Assembly: GCF_013087525.1 (NCBI RefSeq)
Contig: NZ_JABFCS010000001.1
Coordinates: 3,658,001 to 3,722,000, forward strand
DNA from: Ramlibacter montanisoli
Lineage (GTDB): Bacteria; Pseudomonadota; Gammaproteobacteria; Burkholderiales; Burkholderiaceae_C
Direction of reading: 5' to 3'
Length of the DNA stretch: 64,000 nt
How positions within the stretch are numbered: position 1 is the first letter of the stretch; each line of letters opens with the position of its first letter. The notes under the pieces were generated by a model. That model saw only the letters and a program-made list of their open reading frames with translations. It made no database searches and had not been told where the DNA came from. Shown here in pieces: positions 1-11,120 of the stretch. A program made the position numbers and the translations under genes.

Positions 1-13
1 AAGGGGACAGAGC

Positions 14-827
14 ATGAAGACACCGGTCAACGCCTTCAAGAAGGCCATCGCCGAAAAGCGCACGCAGTACGGCCTGTGGGTCAGCCTGATGGGGCCGCTG
101 AACACCGAGATCTGCGCGGCGGCCGGCTTCGACTGGATCCTGCTGGATGCGGAGCACACGCCCAACGACCCGATGAACGTGCTGCAGCAGGCGCAGGTGA
201 TCGCCGCCTACCCGGGCGTGCATGCGATCGCGCGCGTGCCCATGGGCCACGGCTACGTCGGCCAGGCGCTGATCAAGCAATACCTCGACGTGGGCGTGCA
301 GACGCTGCTGGTGCCGATGGTCGAGACGGCCGAACAGGCGCGCGAGCTGGTGCGCTGCATGCGCTACCCGCCCGACGGCATCCGCGGCATGGCCGCCACC
401 CGCGCGTCGGGCTGGGGCCGCAACGCGGGCTACGCCAAGGAAGCGAACCGCGAGGTCTGCCTGCTGGTGCAGGTGGAAAACGCAGGAGGGCGTTCGCAAC
501 ATCGATGCGATCGCCGCCGTCGATGGCGTGGACGGCGTGTTCATCGGCCCCTCCGACCTGTCCGCCACCTTCGGCCACGTGGGCGACCCCTTCCACCCCG
601 AGATGGAAAAGATGCACGTCGACCTGTTCGCGCGCATCCGGAAGGCCGGCAAGGCGATCGGCATCCTGACCCTGGACGAGTCCCGCGCGAAGAAGCACGT
701 GGAGATGGGCGCGACCTTCATCGCCGTCGGCACCGACAGCAACCTGATGGTCACGGCGACCAACACCTTGCGCGCGAAGTTCATGGGTGGCCTGCCGGCC
801 GCCGCCGGCCCCAAGGGCAACTACTGA
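14..827 (+). CDS. HpcH/HpaI family aldolase (one frameshift)
   Basis: Class II, metal-dependent aldolase of the 2,4-dihydroxyhept-2-ene-1,7-dioate aldolase type. The family cleaves or forms C-C bonds with pyruvate or a related ketoacid. The reading frame from the ATG carries the family N-terminus (LLDAEHTPND near residue 45, RVPMG near 75, LLVPMVET near 97). It then loses homology after a run of four A at 477-480. The family C-terminus (GVFIGPSDLSA and what follows) continues in another frame to the TGA at 827. Removing one A rejoins them into about 270 residues, the usual length. The RBS AAGGGGA precedes the start. The next gene begins 11 bases downstream, so these genes probably form one transcript. 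The physiological substrate cannot be read from sequence. Confidence 0.85.
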
Positions 828-837
828 GGATGCCGCG

Positions 838-1620
838 ATGAGCGCCCTGCTGCAGACCCGCGCCCCAGACATGCACCCGGACGAATGGCAGGCCCGCGTG
901 CAGCTGGCCGCCGCCTACCGCATCTTCGACATGCTGGGCTGGGCGGAGATGATCTACAACCACATCACCGTGCGCCTGCCCGACAGCGTGACGCGCGGCG
1001 AGAAGCAGTTCCTGATCAATCCCTTCGGCCTGCACTACTCCGAGGTGACCGCCGGCAACCTGCTGAAGATCGACGTGCAGGGCAACAAGCTGGACGCGCA
1101 CAACCCCTGGCCGGTGAATCCGGCCGGCTTCACCATCCATGCGGCGATCCACGAGAGCGTGCCGGACGCGCACTGCGTGATGCACACGCACACCACCAAC
1201 GGCCTGGCGGTCGCGTGCACCGAGGGCGGGCTGGCGCAGAACAACTTCTATTCCGCGCAGCTGCACGAGCTGGTGGCCTACCATGACTTCGAGGGCATCA
1301 CCATCCACGCGGAGGAGGCGCCGCGCCTGCTGGCCAGCCTGGGGAACAAGCCGCTGATGATCCTGCGCAACCACGGGCTGCTGGCGGCCGGTCCCACGCT
1401 GCCGCTCACCTTCGTGCGGCTGTGGACGCTGCAGCGCGCCTGCGACATCCAGGTCACGCAGGCGGCGCTGGGCCGCGCCATCCCCATCAGCGAAGCGGTG
1501 GCGAGGAAGACCACCCACGACTCCTTCCAGTTCGACCAGCGCTTCGGCGCCGGCCAGGACGTGTTCGACGCGATGACGCGCCTGGTCGAACAGCGCCACG
1601 GCACTTCGTACAAGTCATGA
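838..1620 (+). CDS. Class II aldolase/adducin family protein
   Basis: 260-residue protein of the zinc-dependent class II aldolase/adducin fold (fuculose-phosphate aldolase superfamily). The metal site is visible as the HTHTTNG segment with HAAIHE upstream and the later RNHGLL histidine. The start chosen is the ATG at 838; an in-frame start further upstream would overlap the preceding aldolase gene. The stop overlaps the next ATG by four bases (ATGA), implying translational coupling. A clear paralogue lies at 49906-50688 in this window. The substrate is unknown. Neighbouring HpaI-type aldolase and PanE-like reductase suggest a small hydroxy-acid or keto-acid degradation operon rather than sugar-phosphate metabolism. 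Confidence 0.85.
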   Translation: MSALLQTRAPDMHPDEWQARVQLAAAYRIFDMLGWAEMIYNHITVRLPDSVTRGEKQFLINPFGLHYSEVTAGNLLKIDVQGNKLDAHNPWPVNPAGFTIHAAIHESVPDAHCVMHTHTTNGLAVACTEGGLAQNNFYSAQLHELVAYHDFEGITIHAEEAPRLLASLGNKPLMILRNHGLLAAGPTLPLTFVRLWTLQRACDIQVTQAALGRAIPISEAVARKTTHDSFQFDQRFGAGQDVFDAMTRLVEQRHGTSYKS

Positions 1621-2591
1621 AGGCCTGCATCTACGGTGCCGGCGCCATCGGCGGCTGGCTGGGCGTGAAGCTCGCGAACGCGGGCTGCGAACTGAGCGTG
1701 GTCGCGCGCGGCGCGACGCTGGAAGCGCTGCGCGCGCACGGTCTGCGCCTGCAGCAAGGCGCTGAAACCCTCGCGGCGAAGGTGTGCGCCAGCGCGGCAC
1801 CGGCGGACCTGGGCGTGCAGGACCTGGTGGTGGTCGCCGTGAAGGCGCCGGCGATGGCGGAAGTGGCGAAGGCGATCCGCCCGCTGCTGGGGCCGGACAC
1901 GATCGTGCTCACCGCCATGAACGGCGTTCCCTGGTGGTTCTTCCAGGGCTTCGGCGGCAGCTACGCGGGCACGCGGCTCAAGGCGGTGGACCCGGACGGT
2001 TCCATTGCGGAAGCAGTGCCTGCGAAGCACATCGTCGGCTGCGTGGTGCACGCCAGCTGCGCCCTGCGCGAGCCGGGCTTCGTGCAGCACCACTTCGGCA
2101 ACAAGCTGATCATCGGCGAATCTTCCGGCGAGCAGACCGCGCGCGTGAAAGCGCTGGCCGCGCTGCTGGAGAAGGCCGGGTTCGAGACCGTGCTGTCCGA
2201 GCAGATCCAGAAGGACACCTGGTACAAGCTGTGGGGCAACATGACGGTGAATCCCGTCAGCGCCATGACCGGCGCCACCACCGACCTGATCCTCAACGAC
2301 GACCTGGTGCGCGGCTTCATCTCCGCGGTGATGCTGGAGGCGCGCGAGATCGGCGCGCGCGTCGGCATCCCGATCGCGCAGCAGCCGGAGGACAGGCACC
2401 AGGTCACCCGCAAGCTGGGCGCCTTCAAGACCTCGATGCTGCAGGACGTGGAGGCCGGCAAGCCGGTGGAGATCGATGCGCTGGTGACGGTCGTCCGGGA
2501 GATGGGCCAGATGACCGGCGTGGCCACGCCCTTCACCGATGCCTTGCTGGGCCTCAGCCGCCTGCACGCCCGCGTGCACGGCCTGTACTAG
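1617..2591 (+). CDS. 2-dehydropantoate 2-reductase family oxidoreductase (PanE-like)
   Basis: 324-residue NAD(P)H-dependent reductase of the ketopantoate reductase (ApbA/PanE) family. The N-terminal Rossmann motif is GAGAIGGWLG at residues 7-16. The C-terminal helical domain carries the KDTWYKLWGN and NPVSAMTG segments, where the catalytic lysine and asparagine of PanE reside. Its ATG overlaps the stop of the class II aldolase by four bases, and its stop overlaps the next start. Because it sits between aldolases and an exporter, it may reduce a different 2-keto acid than ketopantoate in this organism. The family assignment is secure; the pantothenate role is not. Confidence 0.88.
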   Translation: MKACIYGAGAIGGWLGVKLANAGCELSVVARGATLEALRAHGLRLQQGAETLAAKVCASAAPADLGVQDLVVVAVKAPAMAEVAKAIRPLLGPDTIVLTAMNGVPWWFFQGFGGSYAGTRLKAVDPDGSIAEAVPAKHIVGCVVHASCALREPGFVQHHFGNKLIIGESSGEQTARVKALAALLEKAGFETVLSEQIQKDTWYKLWGNMTVNPVSAMTGATTDLILNDDLVRGFISAVMLEAREIGARVGIPIAQQPEDRHQVTRKLGAFKTSMLQDVEAGKPVEIDALVTVVREMGQMTGVATPFTDALLGLSRLHARVHGLY

Positions 2592-3505
2592 TGGCGGCGG
2601 TCCCGGCACCGGCCCGCGCCATCAGCGGCGCGGCCTTCGCCACGCTGCTGCTGATCGCGCTGATGATGGGCGCCAACCACGTGGCCGCGCGCATCGCCTT
2701 CAACAACGGCGTGGACGTCGCCACCGCGGTGGTGATCCGCAGCACGGTGACGGCGCTGGTGATCGTCGCCATCCTCGCTTCGCAAGGCGTGCGCGTGCGC
2801 TTCACGCGACGGCACAAGCAGATGCTGCCGGTGATCGGCCTGCTGATCGGCGTGCAGAGCCTGTGCCTGTATTCCTCGGTGGCGCGGCTGCCGGTGGCGC
2901 TGGCCCTGCTGGCCTTCAACACCTATCCGCTGTGGACGGCGCTCTGGTCCTTCGTGGTGTACCGCAAGCGGCCGGAGAAGGCGATGGTGGTGGCCATGCC
3001 GGTGATCCTGGTCGGCCTGGCGATGGCGCTGGACGTGTTCGGCGCCGCCTCGGGCCTGGGCGCGTCTGGCCAATGGGCGCGCATCGGCGCCGGCGTCGCT
3101 TTCGCGCTCGCCGCGGCCGGCACCTTCGGCCTGGCGCTGGTGCTCACGCAGCACGAGACGGGCGACGTGGACGGGCGCGTGCGCACCGCCACGACCATGA
3201 CCCTTGCCGGCGTGGTCGCGCTCGCCATGGTCACGACACAGGGCGGCTTCCACCTGCCGACGGCGCCGGCCGGCTGGGCCGGCCTGGCCACCCTCACCTT
3301 CCTGTACGGCACCGCCTTCACCATCATGTTCACCGTGCTCCCGCGGCTGGGGGTGGTGGGCAATTCGGCGATCATGAACGTGGAGCCGGTGTTCGCGCTG
3401 GTGCTGGCCTGGATGATCCTGGGCCAGGCGATCGCGCCCGTGCAGGTGGCCGGCGCACTGCTGGTGGTGGGCGCCGTGATGGCGCTCGGACTGCGCAAAC
3501 GTTGA
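2591..3505 (+). CDS. EamA/DMT family transporter
   Basis: 304-residue inner-membrane protein of the drug/metabolite transporter superfamily, with two EamA repeats and about ten hydrophobic helices. The family exports small metabolites such as amino acids. The GTG start at 2591 shares its G with the preceding TAG stop, making this the fourth gene of a tightly packed unit. The second EamA repeat ends with the typical NVEPVFALVLAWMILGQ segment. No substrate can be assigned from sequence. Two further EamA genes lie at 6321-7220 and 49011-49913. Confidence 0.82.
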   Translation: MAAVPAPARAISGAAFATLLLIALMMGANHVAARIAFNNGVDVATAVVIRSTVTALVIVAILASQGVRVRFTRRHKQMLPVIGLLIGVQSLCLYSSVARLPVALALLAFNTYPLWTALWSFVVYRKRPEKAMVVAMPVILVGLAMALDVFGAASGLGASGQWARIGAGVAFALAAAGTFGLALVLTQHETGDVDGRVRTATTMTLAGVVALAMVTTQGGFHLPTAPAGWAGLATLTFLYGTAFTIMFTVLPRLGVVGNSAIMNVEPVFALVLAWMILGQAIAPVQVAGALLVVGAVMALGLRKR

Positions 3506-3600
3506 CCGGGCGCAAGCTTTCCGGCGTTGCGCGCGCGCTATCCCGCTTGCTGCCGCGATGCGGCGCCGCCTAGGATGACCTTCCTACCGGAGGAGTCCGT

Positions 3601-3803
3601 ATGTCCGTCCGCCTGTCACCCGAGATCGAGCAGCGGCTCGAAGCGCTCGCGCGCGAAACCGGCCGCAGCACCGCGCAACTGGCGCGCGAGGCCATGTTCC
3701 AGCACATGGACGCCATCGAGGACTACTACCTCAACGGACACGCCGAACGCACGCAAACGGTCGCGCCCTATGGCACCGAGCCGGGGTGGACCTGGGGCTT
3801 TGA
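3601..3803 (+). CDS. Ribbon-helix-helix DNA-binding protein, RelB/CopG-like (probable frameshift at its end)
   Basis: Short protein with an N-terminal ribbon-helix-helix domain: the VRLSPEIEQRLEALA strand and first helix, then GRSTAQLAREAM, as in RelB/CopG-type antitoxins and repressors. A strong GGAGGAG RBS precedes the ATG. The literal frame runs on far into the antisense of alr, which is implausible. One extra G in the GGGG run at 3783-3786 would end the protein at a TGA at 3801-3803 after 67 residues, the normal size. That correction is inference. No RelE-like toxin gene is adjacent; the next gene is alr, convergent. It is therefore either an orphan antitoxin-like protein or a small autoregulator. 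Confidence 0.6.
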
Positions 3804-3831
3804 GGCCTTCGCGTTCCGCCGTCGCGCAAGC

Positions 3832-4928
3832 TCAGTCGCCGACCGCGACCGGCACCCGCAGCGCCAGCGCGCACATCAGCTCGTAGCTGAGCGTCCCCGC
3901 GGCCGCGGCCACTTCGTCGACCGGCAGCACGGCGCCGTTCGCCGCCTTGCCCCACATCGTCACCTCGCTGCCGAAGCCGGCTTGCGGCACCGGCGAGAGA
4001 TCGACCGCGATCATGTCCATGCTGACCCGCCCGACCAGCCGGGTGCGCACGCCCTCGACCAGCACGGGCGTGCCCGTCGTGCAATGGCGCGGGTAGCCGT
4101 CGGCATAGCCGCAGGCGACCACGCCGATGCGCAGCGGCGCGTCGGCCGTGAAACTGGAGCCGTAGCCCACGGTGTCGCCCGGCTGCAATTGCTGCACTGC
4201 AATAACGCGCGTGGACAGCGTCATGGTCGGCTGCAGCCGCCAGTGGGCGACATCGTGCTGGGGAAGTCGGGCGCGCTGCCGTACACCGCGATGCCCGGCC
4301 GTACCCAGTCGGCACGGACCTGCGCGTCGGCGGCATGGCGCAGGGTGGCGGCGCTGTTGCTCAGGGAGCGCTCGCCGGGCAGGTCGCGCGTGGCTTCCTC
4401 GAACACCTGCAGCTGGTGGGCGATGCCGCGCGGCCCGTCGGCATCGCTGAAGTGCGTCATCAGGGAGATTTCCTCGACCTGCGGCAGTGCGTCCAGGCGC
4501 GCCCAGGCGGCGCGGAAGCGCTGCGGCCCGAAGCCCAGGCGGTTCATCCCGGAGTTCAGCTTGAGGAAGACCCGGTGCGGCACCTGCGTCTTGTGCGCTG
4601 CCAGCCAGTCGATCTGCTGGTCGCAATGCACGGCGTGCCACAGGCCCAGGCGCGAGCACAGTTCCAGGTCGCGCGGTTCGAACACGCCTTCCAGCAGCAG
4701 GATGGGACCGCGCCAGCCGAGGGCGCGGACGCGCTCGGCCTCCAGCAGGTCCAGCAGGGCGAAGCCGTCGGCGCCGCGCAGCGCCTCGAACACCCGCTCG
4801 ATGCCGTGGCCGTAGGCGTTGGCCTTGACCACCGCCCAGACCCGGGCGTCCGGCGCCGCTTCGCGCATGCGCGCCAGGTTGTGGCGCAGGGCCTCGGCGT
4901 GGATCGTGGCGAGGATGGGACGGGGCAT
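3832..4928 (-). CDS. alr: Alanine racemase (one frameshift)
   Basis: PLP-dependent racemase converting L- to D-alanine for peptidoglycan, acting in the cytosol. The N-terminal barrel carries the PLP lysine motif [10 protein letters not shown] near residue 37. The frame is lost after about residue 222 (APDFP). It resumes one frame over with [19 protein letters not shown] and [11 protein letters not shown], the C-terminal domain with the catalytic tyrosine region. One missing base at the GGGG run at 4260-4263 explains it; the corrected length is 365 residues, normal for Alr. Divergent from lplT, with a short shared upstream region. A second D-amino-acid gene, dadA, lies at 41 kb but is not linked. 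Confidence 0.92.
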
Positions 4929-5044
4929 GATCGGGGGCTTTTTGCCGCCATTCTGTCATTACCTGCCGTGATATAACCCCGTGTCGCTTGGAGACAGCAA
5001 AAGTTCAAAGGACCACTCGACGGGTCCCGCCACCTCACGCACGG

Positions 5045-6328
5045 ATGAAGCGCGGTTTCTACACCATCATGGCGGCGCAGTTCTTCTCGTCGCTCGCCGA
5101 CAACGCGCTGTTCATTGCCGCCGTCGAATTGCTGAAGTCCTCCCGCGCCCCGACCTGGCAGGCGGCGGCGCTGGTGCCGATGTTCGCCCTCTTCTATGTG
5201 GTGCTCGCCCCCTTCGTGGGGGCGTTCGCGGATGCGCGGCCCAAGGGGCAGGTCATGTTCTACAGCAACGCCATCAAGGTGGTGGGCTGCCTGATGATGC
5301 TGTTCGGCGCCCATCCCCTGCTGGCCTACGCGATCGTGGGCCTGGGCGCGGCGGCCTACTCGCCGGCCAAGTACGGCATCCTCACCGAACTGCTGCCGCC
5401 CTCGCAGCTGGTCAAGGCCAACGGCTGGATCGAGGGCCTGACCATCGCATCGATCATCCTGGGCATCCTGCTGGGCGGCCAGCTGGTGGGCAACGCGATC
5501 GCCTCGCGGATGCTGGGCATCGACTTCCCCGTGCTCGACACCGGCATCGACACGCCGCCGGAAGCGGCCATCTTCGTGCTGATCTTCATCTACGCGGTGG
5601 CGGCCTGGTTCAACACGCGCATTCCCCTGACCGGCGTGGAGATGCGGCCGATCCCCAAGAACCCGCTGGAGCTGGTGCCCGATTTCTGGAGCTGCAACAG
5701 CCGGCTCTGGCATGACAAGCTGGGGCAGATCTCGCTGGCCACCACCACGCTGTTCTGGGGCGTGAGCGGCAACCTGCGCTACATCATCCTGGCCTGGAGC
5801 GCGGCAGCGCTCGGTTATTCGACGACGCAGGCCTCCTCGCTCAGCGGCGTGGTGGCGCTCGGCACCGCGGTGGGGGCCGTGATGGCCTCGATGCGCATGC
5901 GCCTGGACAAGGCGACCACGGTGATGCCGCTGGGCATCATCATGGGCCTGCTGGTGATCTGCATGAACTTCATCACCAACGTCTGGGTCGCGGCGCCCTT
6001 CCTGATCCTGATGGGCGCGCTGGGCGGCTACCTGGTGGTGCCGATGAACGCACTGCTGCAGCACCGCGGCCACAACCTGATGGGCGCGGGCCGCTCGATC
6101 GCCGTGCAGAACTTCAACGAGCAGGCCTGCATCCTGGGCCTGGGCGCCTTCTACAGCCTGTCGGCCGGCCTGGGCATGTCGGCCTTCGGCGCCATCACCG
6201 CCTTCGGCGTGGTGGTCGCCGGCATGATGTGGATGATCCAGCGCTGGCACGCGCGCAACTGCATCGAGCACAAGGACGAAGTCGAACACCTGCTGGAGAT
6301 CGCCCGGCACGACAACGTGCATGGCTGA
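5045..6328 (+). CDS. lplT: Lysophospholipid transporter LplT
   Basis: MFS-type inner-membrane protein of about 427 residues. The family flips lysophospholipids into the cytoplasm for re-acylation by Aas. The segments MAAQFFSSLADNALF at the N-terminus, and later YSPAKYGILTELLP and KANGWIEGLTIASIILG, are typical of LplT. The ATG at 5045 is preferred over an in-frame TTG at 4988, because homologues begin near MKRGFYTIMAAQFFS. Divergent to alr, a common arrangement in Burkholderiales. Its last eight bases overlap the following EamA gene. No Aas acyltransferase is in the window. Confidence 0.88.
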   Translation: MKRGFYTIMAAQFFSSLADNALFIAAVELLKSSRAPTWQAAALVPMFALFYVVLAPFVGAFADARPKGQVMFYSNAIKVVGCLMMLFGAHPLLAYAIVGLGAAAYSPAKYGILTELLPPSQLVKANGWIEGLTIASIILGILLGGQLVGNAIASRMLGIDFPVLDTGIDTPPEAAIFVLIFIYAVAAWFNTRIPLTGVEMRPIPKNPLELVPDFWSCNSRLWHDKLGQISLATTTLFWGVSGNLRYIILAWSAAALGYSTTQASSLSGVVALGTAVGAVMASMRMRLDKATTVMPLGIIMGLLVICMNFITNVWVAAPFLILMGALGGYLVVPMNALLQHRGHNLMGAGRSIAVQNFNEQACILGLGAFYSLSAGLGMSAFGAITAFGVVVAGMMWMIQRWHARNCIEHKDEVEHLLEIARHDNVHG

Positions 6329-7220
6329 TTCCGGGAAACGACTGGCGCCGGTGCTGGCGCTGGTCGTGAATGCCTTCGTCTGGGGCATGTCCTGGTGGCC
6401 GTTCCGGCAGCTGCAGGACGAGGGCATGCATCCGCTGTGGTCCACGGCGCTGATCTACCTGGTGGCCTTCCTCGGTTTCGTGCTGGTGCGCCCGGGCGCG
6501 CTGCCCGAGCTGCTGCGCACGCCGGGCCTGTGGCTGCTGGCCGCGGCCGCCGGCCTGACCAACGTCGGCTTCAACTGGGCCGTGACCATCGGCGACGTGG
6601 TGCGCGTGGTGCTGCTGTTCTACCTGATGCCGGCCTGGTCGGTGCTGCTGGCCTGGCCCCTGCTGGGCGAGAAGCCTTCGCGCGCCGGCATGGCCCGCCT
6701 GGTGCTGGCGCTGGCCGGCGTGGCGATCGTGCTCGACACGTCCGGCGTCGGCCTGCCCTGGCCGCGCACGCTGGCCGAGTGGCTCGCGCTCATGGGCGGC
6801 TTCAGCTTCGCCCTGACCAACGTCATGCTGCGGCGGCTGGACACCAGCACCGCGGGCTCGCGCGTGCTGGCCATGTTCGGCGGCGGCATGCTGCTGGCCG
6901 GCGGCGTCGCGATGGCCGGCATGGCGCAGGGCTCGGTGGCGGCCATGCCCTTGCTGGAAGGCAGCGGCTGGCTGCTCGCGCTGCTGCTGGCGGCAGGCTT
7001 CCTGGCTGCCAACCTGGCACTGCAGTACGGCGCCTCGCGCCTGCCGGCGCACACCACGGCGCTGGTGATGCTGTCGGAAGTGGTGTTCGCGAGCCTGTCG
7101 TCGGTCGCGCTCGGGGCGGCCGAACTGACGGCGCGCACGCTGCTCGGTGGTGCACTGATCGTGGCCGCCGCTGCCTGGTCCGCCTGGCCCGCCCGGGCGT
7201 CGCTGGCGGGCGCACAATAG
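6321..7220 (+). CDS. EamA/DMT family transporter
   Basis: 299-residue membrane protein with ten predicted hydrophobic helices in two EamA repeats (NAFVWGMSWWPFRQL at the first helix; LNLALQY-like segment near the last third). The ATG at 6321 overlaps the end of lplT by eight bases, so the two are probably co-transcribed, although LplT has no known functional link to DMT exporters. The substrate cannot be inferred. The next gene starts five bases after its stop. Confidence 0.82.
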   Translation: MADSGKRLAPVLALVVNAFVWGMSWWPFRQLQDEGMHPLWSTALIYLVAFLGFVLVRPGALPELLRTPGLWLLAAAAGLTNVGFNWAVTIGDVVRVVLLFYLMPAWSVLLAWPLLGEKPSRAGMARLVLALAGVAIVLDTSGVGLPWPRTLAEWLALMGGFSFALTNVMLRRLDTSTAGSRVLAMFGGGMLLAGGVAMAGMAQGSVAAMPLLEGSGWLLALLLAAGFLAANLALQYGASRLPAHTTALVMLSEVVFASLSSVALGAAELTARTLLGGALIVAAAAWSAWPARASLAGAQ

Positions 7221-7225
7221 GCCGC

Positions 7226-8002
<777 letters not shown>

Positions 8003-9044
8003 GTCCCCGCCGAACCGCAGCACAGGTGCGCTTCGTTGATCGAAACGCGCAGCTGGAAGCCCAGCGCCGCCATCCATTGCTCGACGCCGCCGCGCAGCTT
8101 CTGCCCGTGCTGCAGCGTGCAGGGCGGGTGGTAGGCGAACAGGCCGGGATCGGGCCGCACCTTGTCCTTCAGCAGCGGCACCAGGTCCGGCAGCAGCTCG
8201 CTCAGGTCGCGCGTCAAGGCCGCGATTCGGCTGGCTTTTTCGGCATAGGCCGCATCGTGCTGCAGGTGGTGGCCGTACTCGCGCACCGTCACGCCGCAGC
8301 CCGAGGCGTTCATCACGATCGCCTCGACCTCGCCGCGTTCGACCTGCGGCCACCAGGCGTCGATATTGCGCCGCATCTGCGCGCGGCCGCCCTCCTGGTC
8401 GTTCAGGTGGAACTTCACCGCGCCGCAGCAGCCCGCTTCCGGCGCAACGATCACCTGGATGCCCGCGGCATCGAGCACGCGCGCGCTCGCCGTGTTGATG
8501 TTGGGCATCATCGCCGGCTGCACGCAGCCGGCCAGCATCAGCACCCTGCGCGCGTGCGTGCGCGTCGGCCACGTGCCGGCCTCCTGTTTCGGTGGCACCT
8601 TCTCGCGCAGCCGCTGCGGCAGCAGGCCGCGCACGGCCTGACCCACCTTCATGGCGGGGGCGAACAGCGGCGAGGTCAGGCCTTCCTTGAGCGCCCAGCG
8701 CAGCGCCTTGGCCGGCGCGCCGCGCGGCACCTTGCGTTCGACGATGCCGCGGCCGATGTCCACCAGCCGGCCGTAGTCCACCCCGCTCGGGCAGGTGCTC
8801 TCGCAGTTGCGGCAGGTGAGGCACCGGTCCAGGTGCAGCTGCGTCTTGCGCGTGGGCTCCACGCCTTCCAGCACCTGCTTCATCAGGTAGATGCGGCCGC
8901 GCGGGCCATCGAGCTCGTCGCCGAGGAGCTGGTAGGTCGGGCAGGTGGCGGTGCAGAAGCCGCAGTGCACGCACTTGCGCAGGATGGCTTCCGCCTCCGC
9001 GCCTTCGGCCGTGCCCTGGAATTCGGGGGAGAGGTGGGTCTGCA

Positions 9045-10130
9045 TCAGAAGTGCGCGTAGAGGCGGCCGCGGTTGAAGATGCCGGCCGGGTCGAACTGCT
9101 TCTTCAGTCCTTCGTGGATGGTGGCGATGGCCGGGGCCAGCGGCGTCATGCGGCCGCTCGCGTCGCTGCGCTGCGTGCGGAACAGGGTGGCGTGGCCGCC
9201 CGCCTGCAGCGCGGCCTGCCGCACGCGCTCGCCGTTCGCCGCCGCCACGCGCACCCAGCGCTGCGCGCCGTGCCATTCCACCAGCGGCGCTTCCGGCAGG
9301 TCCAGCACCGGCGCCGTCTGCGGCACCGACAGGCGCCAGAGGTCGCGGCCCGCGCTGCCCTGGAACCAGGGCGTGGCCTGCTCGCGCAAGGCGTTCCACT
9401 GGCGCGCGGCACTGGCGGCCTCCAGGCGCTCGCCGCCCAGCGAACGGCAGGCAGCCTCCACGGCCGCGACCGCGCCGCGCGGCGCAGGTACAGGCCGCCC
9501 GTCCCGTCTTCTTCCACCCAGCAGCTCGCATTGAGCGGCAGCGGCTGGCCGCCCCAGGCATTCAGGCGCTGGAGCGCTTCCTGCTGCGAGGCCTCGAAGC
9601 GCAGCGTCGCCTCACCGGGGGAACCGGCAGGACCTTGAGGCTCACTTCCGTGATCAATCCCAGCGTGCCCAGGGTGCCTGTCACCAGGCGCGACACGTCG
9701 TAGCCCGCCACGTTCTTCATCACCTGGCCGCCGAACACCAGCTCCTCGCCGCGGCCGTTGACCAGGTTCACGCCCAGCACGTAGTCGCGCACCGCGCCGA
9801 CGCTGGCGCGCGCGGGGCCCGACAGGCCGGTGGCCACCATGCCGCCGACGCTGGCACCGGGGCCGAAGTGCGGCGGCTCGAAGGGCAGGCACTGGCCGCT
9901 TTGCGCCAGCAACTGCTCCAGTTCCGCCAGCGGCGTGCCCGCGCGCACCGTCACCACCAGCTCGCTCGGCTCGTAGTTGACGATGCCGCGCAGGCCCGCC
10001 GTCTCCAGCAGCTCGCCCTGCAGCGACTCGCCGTAGAAGTCCTTGCTGCCGCCGCCGCGGATGCGCAGCGGCCTTCCTTGCGCAGCAGCGGCGCGGATGC
10101 GTTCGACGAGGGGGCGAGGTCGGAATCCAT
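9045..10130 (-). CDS. glcE: Glycolate oxidase FAD-binding subunit GlcE (three frameshifts)
   Basis: Second FAD-binding subunit of glycolate dehydrogenase. The ATG at 10130 begins MDSDLAP. The PCMH FAD-binding segments (IRGGGSKDFYGE, GPGASVGGMVATGLSGP, GGQVMKNVAGYDVSRL) and the C-terminal LKKQFDPAGIFNRGRLY are all present, but in three successive frames. Shifts fall at the G5 run 10110-10114, the G5 run 9617-9621 and a GC-rich stretch near 9480. Adding one base at each gives 362 residues, the family length. All parts are intact apart from the shifts, which argues for sequence error rather than a decayed gene. Confidence 0.88.
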
Positions 10131-10194
10131 GGAGTGGCGATGTTACGGTCGGGCGCGGGCCGGCCGGCCCGGCGGCGGCCTGAAATTTTGGGCC

Positions 10195-11120
10195 TCAGTC
10201 GATGAAGAAATTGGCGGGCAGCCCGGCCACCTCCACGCGGGCCTGCAGCACGCAGCCGGAATGGGGCAGCGACTGCAGCTCGCCGGCGGGCCGCTTGTGC
10301 CGCCCGGTGGTGAGGTAGAGGGTGCGCAGGTCGGCCCCGCCGAAGCAGGGCATGGTGGGACAGCGCGCGGGCACCTCGAACTCCGCCACCACCTGCCCGG
10401 TGGGCGCGATGCGCAGCAGGCGCCCGCCCTCGAACATCGCCACCCAGTAGTGGCCCTCCACATCCACGGCCGCGCCGTCGGGCCGGCCTCCGTAGCCCGG
10501 CTGCCCCGGCTGCCAGCCGGCGGGCTTGCCGGCGAACTGGTGGAACACGCGGTGGTGGCGCATCACGTTGGACCCCGCCTCCCAGTCCCAGGCCTGGATC
10601 GCGTGCTGCGCGGTGTCGGTCCAGTACAGCGTGCGCTGGTCGGGCGACCAGGCGATGCCGTTGGCCGTGGTGGCGTTGTGCGCCTTCAGCTGCACCGCCG
10701 GCTGGCCGCCGTTGCCGTTGTCGGGCCGGCAGTCGATCGAATAGAGGTCGGCCTTGCGCGCATCCTTGGGCTCGTAATAGGTGCCGGCCCAGAAGCGACC
10801 CAGCGGGTCGGCCTTGCCGTCGTTGAAGCGCGTGGTGGCGGCGTGCTGGAAGCGCACGATGGGCTGCAGCGCACCGCCCCAGCTGTGCGCGCGGTAGATC
10901 CCGTCGCGCAAAGCCAGCACCAGGCCGCCGCCGGCCGCCGGCGCGATGCAGCCCGGCTCCTGCGGCAGCTCCCAGTGCTCGCGCGCGCGCCGCTCGCGGG
11001 GTGCCAGCGGCGCACGCGCCGCGAAGGGATGTCGACCCAGTACAGGCGCTGCTCCGCCGGATGCCAGAAGGGCGACTCGCCCAGTTCGTCCGGCTCGGGC
11101 ACGGCCGCTTCCCACTTCAT
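10195..11120 (-). CDS. SMP-30/gluconolactonase family lactonase (one frameshift)
   Basis: Six-bladed beta-propeller sugar lactonase of the SMP-30/gluconolaconase/LRE family, hydrolysing aldonolactones with a divalent metal. Metal-site segments are visible: ELGESPFWH (Glu near residue 13), RFNDGKADPLGRFWAGT, NGIAWSPD and PDGAAVDVEG. The frame shifts in the GC repeat near 10981-11000, between ASGAR and EHWELPQ; the corrected length is 308 residues. The ATG overlaps the stop of the aldose epimerase by four bases. Together they suggest oxidation and hydrolysis of a free aldose, but no dehydrogenase is nearby. Confidence 0.87.

Noticed and set aside
9045..10130. glcE as a pseudogene
   Set aside because: Although it has three shifts, no residues are lost and similar shifts affect core genes all over the window.
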